This document shows, piece after piece, positions 16,803 through 25,477 of a stretch of 64,000 nt of DNA (the first letter of the stretch is position 1; the number at the start of each line of letters is the position of its first letter). The notes beneath the pieces were generated by a model. The model was not told the origin of the DNA. It did not search any database and was given only the letters and a program-made list of their open reading frames with translations. A program made the position numbers and the translations under genes. Origin of the DNA: Aquipseudomonas alcaligenes_A (GTDB lineage Bacteria > Pseudomonadota > Gammaproteobacteria > Pseudomonadales > Pseudomonadaceae); NCBI GenBank assembly GCA_048595745.1, contig CP184361.1, one strand, 5' to 3'.

Positions 16803-18305
16803 TCAAGCCTGCGGACGCATATGCGGGAACAGGATCACATCGCGAATGGACGGCGAATTGGTCAGAAGCATTACCAGGCGGTCAATCCCGATACCCTCGC
16901 CGGCGGTCGGCGGCATGCCGTATTCCAGGGCGCGGACGAAGTCGGCGTCATAGTGCATGGCCTCGTCGTCACCGGCGTCCTTGTCGGCCACCTGCTGCAG
17001 GAAGCGCGCGGCCTGGTCTTCGGCGTCATTGAGCTCGGAGTAGGCGTTGGCGATTTCGCGGCCGCCGATGAACAGCTCGAAGCGGTCGGTGACACTCGGA
17101 TCGTCATCGCTGCGACGGGCCAGCGGCGAGACCTCGAACGGGTAACGAGTGATGAAGTGCGGCTGTTCCAGCTTGTGCTCGACCAGCTCCTCGAAAATCA
17201 TCACCTGCAGCTTGCCCAGGCCTTCGAAGCCGAGCACCTTGGCGCCGGCCTTCTTGGCGATCTCGCGGGCCTTTTCAATGTCGTTGAGGTCGGCGGCACT
17301 GATGTCCGGGTTGTACTTGAGGATCGAGTCGAACACCGACAGGCGCACGAACGGCTCGCCGAAGTGGAACACCTTGTCGCCGTAAGGCACGTCGGTGCTG
17401 CCCAGTACCGCCAGGGCCAGCTCGCGGAACAGCTCCTCGGTGAGGTCCATGTTGTCTTCGTAGTCGGCGTAGGCCTGGTAGAACTCGAGCATGGTGAACT
17501 CGGGGTTGTGCCGGGTGGAGACGCCTTCGTTACGGAAGTTGCGGTTGATCTCGAAGACCTTCTCGAAGCCACCGACCACCAGGCGTTTGAGGTACAGCTC
17601 CGGCGCGATGCGCAGGAACATGGCCATGTCCAGGGCGTTGTGGTGGGTCTCGAACGGCTTGGCCGCGGCGCCGCCGGGGATGGTCTGCAGCATCGGGGTT
17701 TCCACTTCGAGGAAACCGCGCTCGTTGAGGAAGCGACGGATGTGCGCGATCACCTGGGAGCGCACGCGGAAGGTGTCACGCACCTCCTCGTTGACGATCA
17801 GGTCGACGTAACGCTGGCGGTAACGCTGCTCGGTGTCGGTCAGACCGTGGTGCTTGTCCGGCAGCGGGCGCAGCGACTTGGTCAGCAGGCGCACGTTGAG
17901 CATGTCGACGTACAGGTCGCCCTTGCCGGACCGGGCCAGGGTGCCCTCGGCGGCGATGATGTCGCCCAGGTCGAAGTGCTTGACCGCTTCCAGCTGCTCG
18001 GCCGGCAGGGTCTTGCGGTTGACGTAGACCTGCAGGCGCCCGGAGGTGTCCTGGATGACCATGAAGGCGCCACGATTGAGCATGATGCGCCCGGCGACCT
18101 TGACCGGAATGGCGGCCGCTTCCAGCTCTTCCTTGGTCTTCTCCGCGTACTGCTTCTGCAGGTCGGCACACAGGCTGTCGCGGCGGAAATCGTTGGGGAA
18201 GGCGTTGCCCTGCTCACGAACGGCGGCAAGCTTTTCCTTGCGCTGGGCAATCAGCTTGTTTTCTTCCTGTTGCAGGTCGTTCTGGTCGAGTTGTTGGTCG
18301 CTCAT
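16803..18305 (-). CDS. lysS: Lysyl-tRNA synthetase, class II
   Basis: LysS charges tRNA-Lys with lysine. The 500-aa protein has the N-terminal OB-fold anticodon-binding domain (VAGRIMLNRGAFMVIQDTSG, about 70-90). The class II catalytic core follows: motif 1 around VETPMLQTIPGGAAAKPF, motif 2 FEINRNFRNEGVSTRHNPEFT and motif 3 GIGIDRLVMLLTNSPSIRDV. Length and order are normal. It follows prfB by 54 nt, an arrangement also known in enterobacteria (prfB-lysS operon). Confidence 0.97.
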   Translation of the reverse strand: MSDQQLDQNDLQQEENKLIAQRKEKLAAVREQGNAFPNDFRRDSLCADLQKQYAEKTKEELEAAAIPVKVAGRIMLNRGAFMVIQDTSGRLQVYVNRKTLPAEQLEAVKHFDLGDIIAAEGTLARSGKGDLYVDMLNVRLLTKSLRPLPDKHHGLTDTEQRYRQRYVDLIVNEEVRDTFRVRSQVIAHIRRFLNERGFLEVETPMLQTIPGGAAAKPFETHHNALDMAMFLRIAPELYLKRLVVGGFEKVFEINRNFRNEGVSTRHNPEFTMLEFYQAYADYEDNMDLTEELFRELALAVLGSTDVPYGDKVFHFGEPFVRLSVFDSILKYNPDISAADLNDIEKAREIAKKAGAKVLGFEGLGKLQVMIFEELVEHKLEQPHFITRYPFEVSPLARRSDDDPSVTDRFELFIGGREIANAYSELNDAEDQAARFLQQVADKDAGDDEAMHYDADFVRALEYGMPPTAGEGIGIDRLVMLLTNSPSIRDVILFPHMRPQA

Positions 18306-18359
18306 GGTCGTTCTATCTGCCTGGCGTCTATGTCGTTTGAGTTCGGGTGGCGTGAGGGC

Positions 18360-19455
18360 TCAGAGACCCTGTTTGAGGCTGGCCTCGAGGTACTGGTCGA
18401 GGTCGCCGTCGAGGACCTTCTGGCAGTCGCTGCGCTCGACGCCGGTACGCAGATCCTTGATGCGCGAATCGTCGAGCACGTAGGAGCGGATCTGGTGCCC
18501 CCAGCCGATATCCGACTTGGAGTCTTCCAGGGCCTGGGATGCGGCGGTGCGCTTCATCATCTCCAGCTCGTACAACTTGGCCCGCAGCATCTTCATGGCG
18601 GTGTCCTTGTTGGCGTGCTGGGAACGTTCGTTCTGGCAGGCCACCACGGTGTTGGTCGGTACGTGGGTGATACGTACGGCCGAGTCGGTGGTGTTGACGT
18701 GCTGGCCACCGGCGCCGGAGGAGCGGTAGGTGTCGATGCGCAGGTCGGCCGGGTTGATCTCGATCTCGACCTTGTCGTCGATCTCGGGCGATACGAACAC
18801 CGCCGAGAACGAGGTGTGACGACGGGCGCCGGAGTCGAACGGGCTCTTGCGCACCAGACGGTGCACGCCGATCTCGGTGCGCAGCCAGCCGAAGGCATAC
18901 TCGCCCTTGATGTGCACGGTGGCGCCCTTGATGCCGGCGACTTCGCCTTCGGACAGTTCGATGATGGTGGCGTCGAAGCCACGCTTGTCGGCCCAGCGCA
19001 GGTACATGCGCAGCAGGATGTTGGCCCAGTCCTGCGCTTCGGTACCGCCAGAGCCGGCCTGGATATCCAGGTAGCAGTTGTTCGGGTCCATCTCGCCGCT
19101 GAACATGCGGCGGAATTCCAGCTTCTCGAGGATTGCGCGCAGGCGCTCGACTTCGGCGACGATGTCGTTGACCGCGCCCTCGTCGTTCTCCTCGGCGGCC
19201 ATTTCCAGCAAGTCTTTGGAGTCGGCCAGGCTGCCGGTGAGGTCGTCGATGGTTTCGACGATCTGCGCCAGCATGGCGCGCTCGCGGCCCAGGCCCTGTG
19301 CGTACTCGGGCTTGTTCCAGACGCTGGCGTCTTCCAGCTCGCGGTTGACTTCGATCAGGCGGTCATGCTTCTGATCGTAGTCAAAGATACCCCCGAATCG
19401 ACAGGGTCCGCTCGGACAGGTCCTTGATGCTGTTGAGGATCGGATTGATTTCCAT
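18360..19455 (-). CDS. prfB: Peptide chain release factor 2, expressed by +1 programmed frameshift
   Basis: RF2 releases peptides at UAA and UGA codons. The gene is read in two frames. The ATG at 19455 encodes 24 residues (MEINPILNSIKDLSERTLSI...) ending CTT, then an in-frame TGA at 19383-19381. After a +1 slip, GAC at 19382 opens the main frame of 340 codons, giving about 364 aa. The recognition motif SPF (KSPFDSG) and the catalytic GGQ (SSGAGGQHVNTTDSAV) are intact. The in-frame stop makes expression self-regulated by RF2 level. It is the first gene before lysS. Confidence 0.97.
19380..19395 (-). promoter_or_regulatory. prfB programmed +1 frameshift site
   Basis: The minus strand reads CGGGGGTATCTTTGAC. 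It has an internal Shine-Dalgarno-like GGGGG, a 3-nt spacer, the slippery CTT and the UGA C stop context. This is the canonical RF2 autoregulatory site, differing from the well-known E. coli site only at its first base. Confidence 0.95.
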
Positions 19456-19615
19456 GGTGGGCAGCACTCTCGGGCAAAGGCGCGCGGTTGTCGGGCCATC
19501 GGCGAGGTGCCGACCGCGCACGACGCAGGCCGCGACCGCGAAGTTTCGGAAAAGCCCGCGAGTATACCCGAGTGCACGCGCCCTGGCAGCCTGCAGGCTG
19601 ACCGGCGGGCCGACC

Positions 19616-20554
19616 TCAGAACTTCAGGCTGAGCCGCGCCGCCAGGGCGTTGTCACGCGCATCCTCGGCGTAATCGCCCGCATAGGTCAGGCCGAGGTAG
19701 AGGTCGTCACGCAGTTCGTGGTCCAGGCTGAGGTCCAGGCGCAGGCTGCTGCGCTCGAACTCGCGGCCCTGCAGGCGCAGACTCTGCCCATCCGCGGTCA
19801 TCGCCTCGGCATTCAGACGGTCGCTGCCCAGGTCCTGGCGCAGCGCCAGGCTGGCCCGGCCGACCCATTTGCGCTGCTGCCAGTACCAGGGGGCCGCCAG
19901 ACGCCAACCCAGGGTCAGGTAGCCGCCCTCCTCGTCCGCCGCCCGCAGGCGCAGGCCGTTGTCGCGCAATGCGCCGCCGTCCAGGCACTGCAGCGCCAGC
20001 CCGGCGAAGGGCTCCAGGGTGAAATCGCGGAAATCCAGGGCGAAGCTGCTTTCGCCGAACAGCTGCCAGCTATGCGCGCTGGCGTGGTCGCTGCCAGTGT
20101 CCAGGCGATGCTGGCCATACAAGGCGCCAAGCTTGAAGCCCAGCTGGTTGTAGATACGAGTGGCGGCATACAGACCGAAGTGGGCACTGTCGCTGGCGCC
20201 GCTATCCCCGTCATCCTCCAGGCGCGCCTGAGACAACGCGACCAGCCCGCCGCCGACCCACTGGCCACCGAGCGGCCGATCCAGCCCCAGTGTGAGGCTC
20301 TCGCCGCGGCGCTGCAGACCGCCGTCCCAGTGGCCGTGATAGCCCTGGACGCGCGTCCAGATCGGCCATTGATCAGCCTCGGCCTGAGACTCGCGAAAGG
20401 CAAAGCGTACCTGCTGCAGGCGATCCAGCGCCGCCTCGCGGGGCAGTCGACTGTCATTCAACAACAACGCGCGCTGATCGAGTGGCAGCACGCTTTCGAC
20501 CGCGCCGGCAGCAGCCGACGCCAGCAACAGGCCCGCGAACAGCGCACAGCGCAT
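19616..20554 (-). CDS. Predicted outer-membrane beta-barrel protein, autotransporter-barrel-like
   Basis: The 312-aa product has a clear signal peptide (MRCALFAGLLLASAAAGAVES). It then has alternating amphipathic strands over most of its length (for example GLYAATRIYNQLGFKLGALYGQHRLD and YLTLGWRLAAPWYWQQRKW) and a terminal Phe in LAARLSLKF, the usual outer-membrane barrel end. It resembles the C-terminal barrel of autotransporters without a long passenger. The ATG at 20554 overlaps the stop of the upstream DUF533 gene (TGATG), so they are coupled. A TTG one codon earlier is less likely. Confidence 0.8.
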   Translation of the reverse strand: MRCALFAGLLLASAAAGAVESVLPLDQRALLLNDSRLPREAALDRLQQVRFAFRESQAEADQWPIWTRVQGYHGHWDGGLQRRGESLTLGLDRPLGGQWVGGGLVALSQARLEDDGDSGASDSAHFGLYAATRIYNQLGFKLGALYGQHRLDTGSDHASAHSWQLFGESSFALDFRDFTLEPFAGLALQCLDGGALRDNGLRLRAADEEGGYLTLGWRLAAPWYWQQRKWVGRASLALRQDLGSDRLNAEAMTADGQSLRLQGREFERSSLRLDLSLDHELRDDLYLGLTYAGDYAEDARDNALAARLSLKF

Positions 20555-21294
20555 CAACGCAGCGCCAGTTCCTGACGCACCTGGCTTTCCAGCTCGGCCT
20601 TGAGCGAGGGCTCCAGCTTGAGCTGACGAGCCAGCTCCTCCAGGTAGGCACGCTCCATGAAGTGCTCTTCGTCGACCATCAGCACACTGGCGATGTACAT
20701 CTCGGCGGCCATTTCCGGGGTACTCGCGGCACGCGCCACCTCGGCAGGGTCGAGCGGCTTGTTCAGCTCGGCATCCAGCCAGCGCAGCAGCTCAGGATCA
20801 TTGGCCAACGCACCGATCTGCTCCTCGATCAGCTGGCGCTCCTTGGCGTCCACGTGGCCATCCGCCTTGGCCGCCGCCACCAGCGCCTTGAGGATCGCCT
20901 GGCTGTGCACTTCGGCCTGCGGTGCCGGCAGGCGATCGACGGTCTGTGGCTCGATGCGCGGCTGCGCGCTGCCGGCACGCTGCTGTTCCTGCCAGTTGCC
21001 ATAGGCCTTGTAGGCGATTACGCCGAGGGCCGCCAGGCCACCGTAAGTCAGCGCCTTGCCACCCAGCTTGCGCGCACTCTTGTTGCCCAGCAGCAGCCCC
21101 AGAGCACCCGCCGCCAGGGCGCCGCCGCCAGCCCCCTTGAGCAACGTGCCGAGATCACCGCTGCCACCCTTGTTGCCGCCGGTCACGCTACCGAGCAGGC
21201 CACCCAGGCCACCGGACGACGACGAGCCGGACTTCTGCTGCAGCAGGTCCTGGCCGGATTTAAGCAGTTGGTCGAGCAGTCCACGAGTATTCAT
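20554..21294 (-). CDS. DUF533 / TerB-like inner-membrane-associated protein
   Basis: The 246-aa protein resembles the YebE/DUF533 family. It has a Gly/Ser-rich N-terminal third (residues 20-60), a hydrophobic stretch around 55-95 and a C-terminal TerB-like helical domain (AAAKADGHVDAKERQLIEEQIG, about 140-160). TerB domains occur in tellurite-resistance and envelope-stress systems, but their biochemical role is unclear. Its stop overlaps the start of the barrel protein gene, so the two form a translation-coupled pair. Confidence 0.85.
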   Translation of the reverse strand: MNTRGLLDQLLKSGQDLLQQKSGSSSSGGLGGLLGSVTGGNKGGSGDLGTLLKGAGGGALAAGALGLLLGNKSARKLGGKALTYGGLAALGVIAYKAYGNWQEQQRAGSAQPRIEPQTVDRLPAPQAEVHSQAILKALVAAAKADGHVDAKERQLIEEQIGALANDPELLRWLDAELNKPLDPAEVARAASTPEMAAEMYIASVLMVDEEHFMERAYLEELARQLKLEPSLKAELESQVRQELALR

Positions 21295-21410
21295 CTGAGC
21301 CCTCCTGAGGGATTACCTATCCATGTAAGGCCTTGATTCTAACCACAACAACCGGCGCACGAAGTGACGCTCTGCTTCCGGATATTGCGTACAACAAAAA
21401 AACCACTTCC

Positions 21411-21449
21411 TTTCTATAAAAAAGAACGGCTTTATTAATTTTCTATAAA
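21411..21449. promoter_or_regulatory. AT-rich LysR promoter region with direct repeats
   Basis: TTTCTATAAA occurs twice, at 21411-21420 and 21440-21449, 29 bp apart, close to three helical turns. The stretch just before the LysR start is unusually AT-rich for this window. Both copies contain -10-like TATAAA. They could be tandem promoters or binding sites for the LysR protein itself; this is inference. Confidence 0.4.
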
Positions 21450-21478
21450 CCTCAACCACAAGCTCCGGATTGCCCGCC

Positions 21479-22390
21479 ATGATGACCCTGCGCCAGATCC
21501 GTCACTTCATCGCTGTCGCCGAGACCGGCTCGATCTCCGCCGCCGCCCAGGCGGTATTCATCTCGCAGTCGACCCTGACCCTGGCCATCCAGCAGCTGGA
21601 GGAGGAGATCGGCGTCAGCCTGTTCAACCGCCACGCCAAGGGCATGAGCCTGACCCACCAGGGCCACCAGTTCCTGCGCCAGGCACATCTGATCCTGGCC
21701 ACCGTGGACAATGCCAAGCGCAGCCTGCAGCAGAGCACCGATCAGGTTGCCGGGCACCTCACCATCGGCGTAACCAGTCTGGTCGCCGGCTACTACCTGG
21801 CCGACCTGATCACCCGCTTCCAGCGTGCCTACCCCAACGTGCAGGTCCGCGTAGTGGAAGACGAGCGCCCCTACATCGAGCACCTGCTGGTCAGCGGCGA
21901 GATCGACGTCGGCGTGCTGATCCTGTCCAACCTGGAAGACCGCCATGCCCTGCAGACCGAGGTACTGACCCATTCGCCGCATCGCCTCTGGCTACCGGCA
22001 CGCCATCCGCTACTGGAGCGCGACAGCATCAGCCTGGCCGACGTGGCCAGCGAGCCGCTGATCCAGCTCAATGCCGACGAAATGGGCCTGCATACCCAGC
22101 GCATCTGGAGCCGCGCCGGCCTGACCCCGCACGTGACCCTGCGTACCGCCTCGGTGGAGGCCGTGCGCAGCCTGGTGGCCGCCGGTCTCGGCCTGTCGAT
22201 CCAGCCGGACATGACCTACCGGCCCTGGTCGCTGGAGGGCGACATCATCGAGGCGCGGCCGCTGGTCGACCTCGGCGAGCCGCTCGACGTCGGCCTGGCC
22301 TGGCGCCGCGGCACAGCGCGACCGGCACTGGTCGACCCGTTCCTGACCCTGGCCCGCGAACAGCCCAACAACCGCAAGGTTTCGATTTAA
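21479..22390 (+). CDS. LysR family transcriptional regulator
   Basis: The 303-aa protein has an N-terminal LysR winged HTH (residues 1-60: LRQIRHFIAVAETGSISAAA...SQSTLTLAIQQLEEEIG) and a C-terminal effector domain (about 90-295). The start is one of two adjacent ATGs at 21479 and 21482, with no strong Shine-Dalgarno. It is directly upstream of, and codirectional with, the aldehyde dehydrogenase and YdcSTUV-type genes, so it is the likely regulator of that locus. The effector is unknown; a polyamine or amino acid derivative would fit. Confidence 0.9.
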   Translation: MMTLRQIRHFIAVAETGSISAAAQAVFISQSTLTLAIQQLEEEIGVSLFNRHAKGMSLTHQGHQFLRQAHLILATVDNAKRSLQQSTDQVAGHLTIGVTSLVAGYYLADLITRFQRAYPNVQVRVVEDERPYIEHLLVSGEIDVGVLILSNLEDRHALQTEVLTHSPHRLWLPARHPLLERDSISLADVASEPLIQLNADEMGLHTQRIWSRAGLTPHVTLRTASVEAVRSLVAAGLGLSIQPDMTYRPWSLEGDIIEARPLVDLGEPLDVGLAWRRGTARPALVDPFLTLAREQPNNRKVSI

Positions 22391-22490
22391 TCGAACGCCA
22401 CTTTCAATATTTAGAATTTGTCGACCTCAAGCCCGGCCTCTAGTCTCGCTTCCCTATGGACGCAGGCATCCCGGGCCAACCGGAGCCGCC

Positions 22491-23981
22491 ATGCCAGCCG
22501 CAACCAATAACAGAAGAAACGCGAAGATGAGCACGCCCACCCTGCACAGCGCTTTGCTGATCGACGGCCAACTGGTCGGCGGGGAAGGTGTTGCCGAAGC
22601 CATCCTCAACCCCGCCACCGGCGACGTCCTGTGCAGCATCACCGAGGCCTCGCTGGAGCAGCTCGAGGCGGCCGTGCAGGCCGCCCATCGCGCCTTCCCC
22701 GCCTGGTCGCGGACCACCCCGGCACAACGCGCCGCTACCCTGCTGGCGATTGCCGAGGCCATCGATACGCAGGCCGAGCAGCTGGCCCAGCTAGAGGCGT
22801 TGAACTGCGGCAAGCCGTTGCATCTGGCGCGCCAGGACGACCTGCCGGCGACCGCCGACGTCTTCCGCTTCTTCGCCGGCGCCGTGCGCTGCCAGCAGGG
22901 CCAGCTGGCCGGCGAATACCTGGAAGGGCATACCAGCCTGGTACGCCGCGACCCGGTCGGCGTGGTCGCCTCCATCGCGCCGTGGAACTACCCGCTGATG
23001 ATGGCGGCCTGGAAAATTGCCCCAGCCCTGGCCGCCGGCAACACCCTGGTGTTCAAACCCTCCGAGCACACGCCACTGTCGATCCTCGCGCTGGCGCCAG
23101 CGCTGGCGCAAATCCTCCCGGCCGGCGTGCTTAATATCGTCTGCGGCGGCGGCGAAGGCATCGGCAGCAGCCTGGTCGGTCACCCGAAAGTGCGCATGGT
23201 GTCGCTGACCGGCGATATCGTCACCGGCCAGAAAATCCTGCAGAGCGCCGCGCGCACCCTCAAGCGCACGCACCTGGAACTGGGCGGCAAGGCGCCGGTG
23301 ATCGTCTGCAACGATGCCGACATCGACGCCGTGGTTCAGGGCATCCGCAGCTACGGCTACTACAACGCCGGCCAGGACTGCACCGCGGCGTGCCGCATCT
23401 ATGCCGAAAAAGGCATCCACGATCGCCTGGTCGCCGAACTGGGCGACGCGGTAGCGAGCATTCGCTTTGCCCGCAAGAAGGACACCGACAACGAAATCGG
23501 CCCACTGATCAGCGCGCGCCAGCGCGACCGCGTGGCCAGCTTCGTCGAGCGTGCCCTCGGCCAGCCGCACATCGAGCGCGTCACCGGCGCCGCCGTGCAT
23601 TCCGGTCCCGGCTTTTATTATCAGCCGACCCTGCTGGCCGGCTGCAGGCAGCAGGACGAGATCGTCCAGCGCGAGGTGTTCGGCCCGGTGGTCACAGTGA
23701 CCCGCTTCGACCACCTGAGCCAGGCGCTGGACTGGGCCAACGACTCCGAATACGGCCTGGCCAGCTCGGTATGGACGCAGAACCTGGACAAGGCCTTCCA
23801 GCTGGCCAACCGCCTGCAGTACGGCTGCACCTGGATCAACACCCATTTCATGCTGGCCAGCGAGATGCCGCACGGCGGGCTGAAACGCTCGGGCTACGGC
23901 AAAGACCTGTCCAGCGACTCGTTGCAGGACTACAGCGTGGTGCGCCACATCATGGTGCGCCACGGACAACAATTAGATTGA
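22491..23981 (+). CDS. Aldehyde dehydrogenase, gamma-aminobutyraldehyde dehydrogenase-like (first paralogue)
   Basis: This NAD-dependent ALDH probably oxidises an amino-aldehyde such as 4-aminobutyraldehyde. Visible motifs are APWNYPLMM, the general-base Glu in ELGGKAPVIV and the catalytic Cys in NAGQDCTAACR, with the conserved C-terminal PHGGLKRSGYGKD. The ATG at 22491 has GGAG 5 nt upstream. An internal ATG at 22527 would give a start nearer that of the paralogue at 28378. The two proteins are clearly related through their length, with near-identical active-site stretches. It lies between the LysR gene and a putrescine-type ABC importer. Confidence 0.92.
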   Translation: MPAATNNRRNAKMSTPTLHSALLIDGQLVGGEGVAEAILNPATGDVLCSITEASLEQLEAAVQAAHRAFPAWSRTTPAQRAATLLAIAEAIDTQAEQLAQLEALNCGKPLHLARQDDLPATADVFRFFAGAVRCQQGQLAGEYLEGHTSLVRRDPVGVVASIAPWNYPLMMAAWKIAPALAAGNTLVFKPSEHTPLSILALAPALAQILPAGVLNIVCGGGEGIGSSLVGHPKVRMVSLTGDIVTGQKILQSAARTLKRTHLELGGKAPVIVCNDADIDAVVQGIRSYGYYNAGQDCTAACRIYAEKGIHDRLVAELGDAVASIRFARKKDTDNEIGPLISARQRDRVASFVERALGQPHIERVTGAAVHSGPGFYYQPTLLAGCRQQDEIVQREVFGPVVTVTRFDHLSQALDWANDSEYGLASSVWTQNLDKAFQLANRLQYGCTWINTHFMLASEMPHGGLKRSGYGKDLSSDSLQDYSVVRHIMVRHGQQLD

Positions 23982-24056
23982 CCCAACCCGCTCGGCGCGG
24001 TCTGCCGAACGCCATTCATCTGCCCCGATAACAGGTCACAACAAGAGGGAATCACG

Positions 24057-25208
24057 ATGTCCGCGCCAACCACCACACTCCTCAGCGCTCTCGCCACCGC
24101 CCTGCTCGCCAGCGGCGCCGTGCAGGCCGCCGAACCGCTCAAGACCCTCGGCAGCGCCGAAGGCCAGCTCGACATCATCGCCTGGCCCGGCTACATCGAG
24201 CGCGGCGAAACCGACAAGAACTACGACTGGGTCACCCAGTTCGAGCAGGACACCGGCTGCAAGGTCAACGTCAAGACCGCCGCCACCTCCGACGAGATGG
24301 TCAGCCTGATGGCCAAGGGCGGCTATGACCTGGTCACCGCTTCGGGCGATGCCTCGCTGCGCCTGATCGCCGGCAAGCGCGTGCAGCCGGTCAACGTCGA
24401 CCTGATCCCCAGCTGGAAGCACATCGACGAGCGCCTGAAGGACGCTCCCTGGCACACGGTCGGCGGCCAGCACTACGGCACGCCCTACCAGTGGGGCCCG
24501 AACGTGCTGATGTACAGCACCAAGTTGTTCAAGGAGGCGCCGAGCAGCTGGAAAGTAGTGTTCGAGGAACAGACCCTGGCCGACGGCAAGAGCAACAAGG
24601 GCCGCGTGCAGGCCTACGACGGCCCGATCTATATCGCCGACGCCGCGCTGTACCTGAAGGCGCACAAGCCGGAGCTGGGCATCAGCGATCCTTACCTGCT
24701 CAACGAAGAACAGTACGCAGCCGCGCTGGAACTGCTGCGCCAGCAGCAACCGCTGATCCACCGCTACTGGCACGACGTCACCGTGCAGATGAACGACTTC
24801 AAGAATGAAGGCGTGGTCGCCTCCAGCGCCTGGCCGTACCAGGTCAACGCGCTGCAACTGGAGAAGCAGGAGATCGCCTCCACCGTCCCGGCCGAAGGCG
24901 CCACCGGCTGGGCCGACACCACCATGCTGCACGCCGAGGCCAAGCACCCGGTGTGTGCCTACAAGTGGATGGACTGGTCGCTGCAGCCCAAGCTGCAGGG
25001 TGACCTGGCCGCCTGGTTCGGCTCGGTACCGGCGGTGCCGGCGGCCTGCCAGGGCAATGCCCTGCTCGGCGCCGAGGGTTGCAAGACCAACGGCTTCGAC
25101 AACTTCGACAAGATCGCCTTCTGGAAAACCCCGCAGGCCGAGGGCGGCAAGTACGTGCCCTACAGCCGCTGGACCCAGGACTACATTGCCATCATGGGCG
25201 GCAGGTAA
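24057..25208 (+). CDS. ABC transporter periplasmic substrate-binding protein, YdcS/PotD-type
   Basis: The 383-aa protein has a Sec signal peptide (TLLSALATALLASGAVQAAE). Its polyamine-binding-protein fold begins LDIIAWPGYIERGETDKNYDWV, with later YQWGPNVLMYSTKLF and FFWKTPQAE-like segments. This is closest to E. coli YdcS, which belongs to the putrescine/spermidine family. It is followed by an ATPase and two permeases in the same direction, so it supplies substrate to that importer. Neighbouring amino-aldehyde dehydrogenases suggest a putrescine-like ligand. Confidence 0.92.
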   Translation: MSAPTTTLLSALATALLASGAVQAAEPLKTLGSAEGQLDIIAWPGYIERGETDKNYDWVTQFEQDTGCKVNVKTAATSDEMVSLMAKGGYDLVTASGDASLRLIAGKRVQPVNVDLIPSWKHIDERLKDAPWHTVGGQHYGTPYQWGPNVLMYSTKLFKEAPSSWKVVFEEQTLADGKSNKGRVQAYDGPIYIADAALYLKAHKPELGISDPYLLNEEQYAAALELLRQQQPLIHRYWHDVTVQMNDFKNEGVVASSAWPYQVNALQLEKQEIASTVPAEGATGWADTTMLHAEAKHPVCAYKWMDWSLQPKLQGDLAAWFGSVPAVPAACQGNALLGAEGCKTNGFDNFDKIAFWKTPQAEGGKYVPYSRWTQDYIAIMGGR

Positions 25209-25260
25209 AAACCGTCCTGGCGGCTGCTGCGCAGGCCTGATCCGCGCCCGGGCAGTGCTC

Positions 25261-25294
25261 GGAATCCTCACGTACTCCAGTACGTTGCGGTTCC
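25261..25294. repeat. Imperfect palindrome in the ydcS-ydcT gap
   Basis: The 269-nt gap between the binding protein and the ATPase has no convincing gene. It holds an inverted repeat ACGTACT-CC-AGTACGT (25270-25285) flanked by GGAA and TTCC arms. The surrounding text looks like a dispersed intergenic element. It could cut or stabilise the mRNA after the highly expressed binding-protein gene. Confidence 0.5.
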
Positions 25295-25477
25295 TGCGCG
25301 CTGGCCGGACACGGCTGAGGCCCGCTCGCGACGCTGCCAGAACGATTTTCAAACCCTGGATGCCTTAGCGATCCCTTCCACAGCTTCACCGTTGTACACC
25401 CACCACCGACTCTCCCGTCTCGTGTCGGCAAACCGGCCGGGCCGGTGGTGGGTGGCTTTCCTCCTGGAGTGTTCGAG

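Noticed and set aside
19381..19383. In-frame TGA near the start of prfB, at first sight a disrupted gene
   Set aside because: It is the normal RF2 frameshift stop with its full recoding context.
16761..19427. Very long plus-strand open frame (888 codons) opposite lysS and prfB
   Set aside because: It covers two complete essential genes on the other strand and its translation shows only biased, motif-free sequence.
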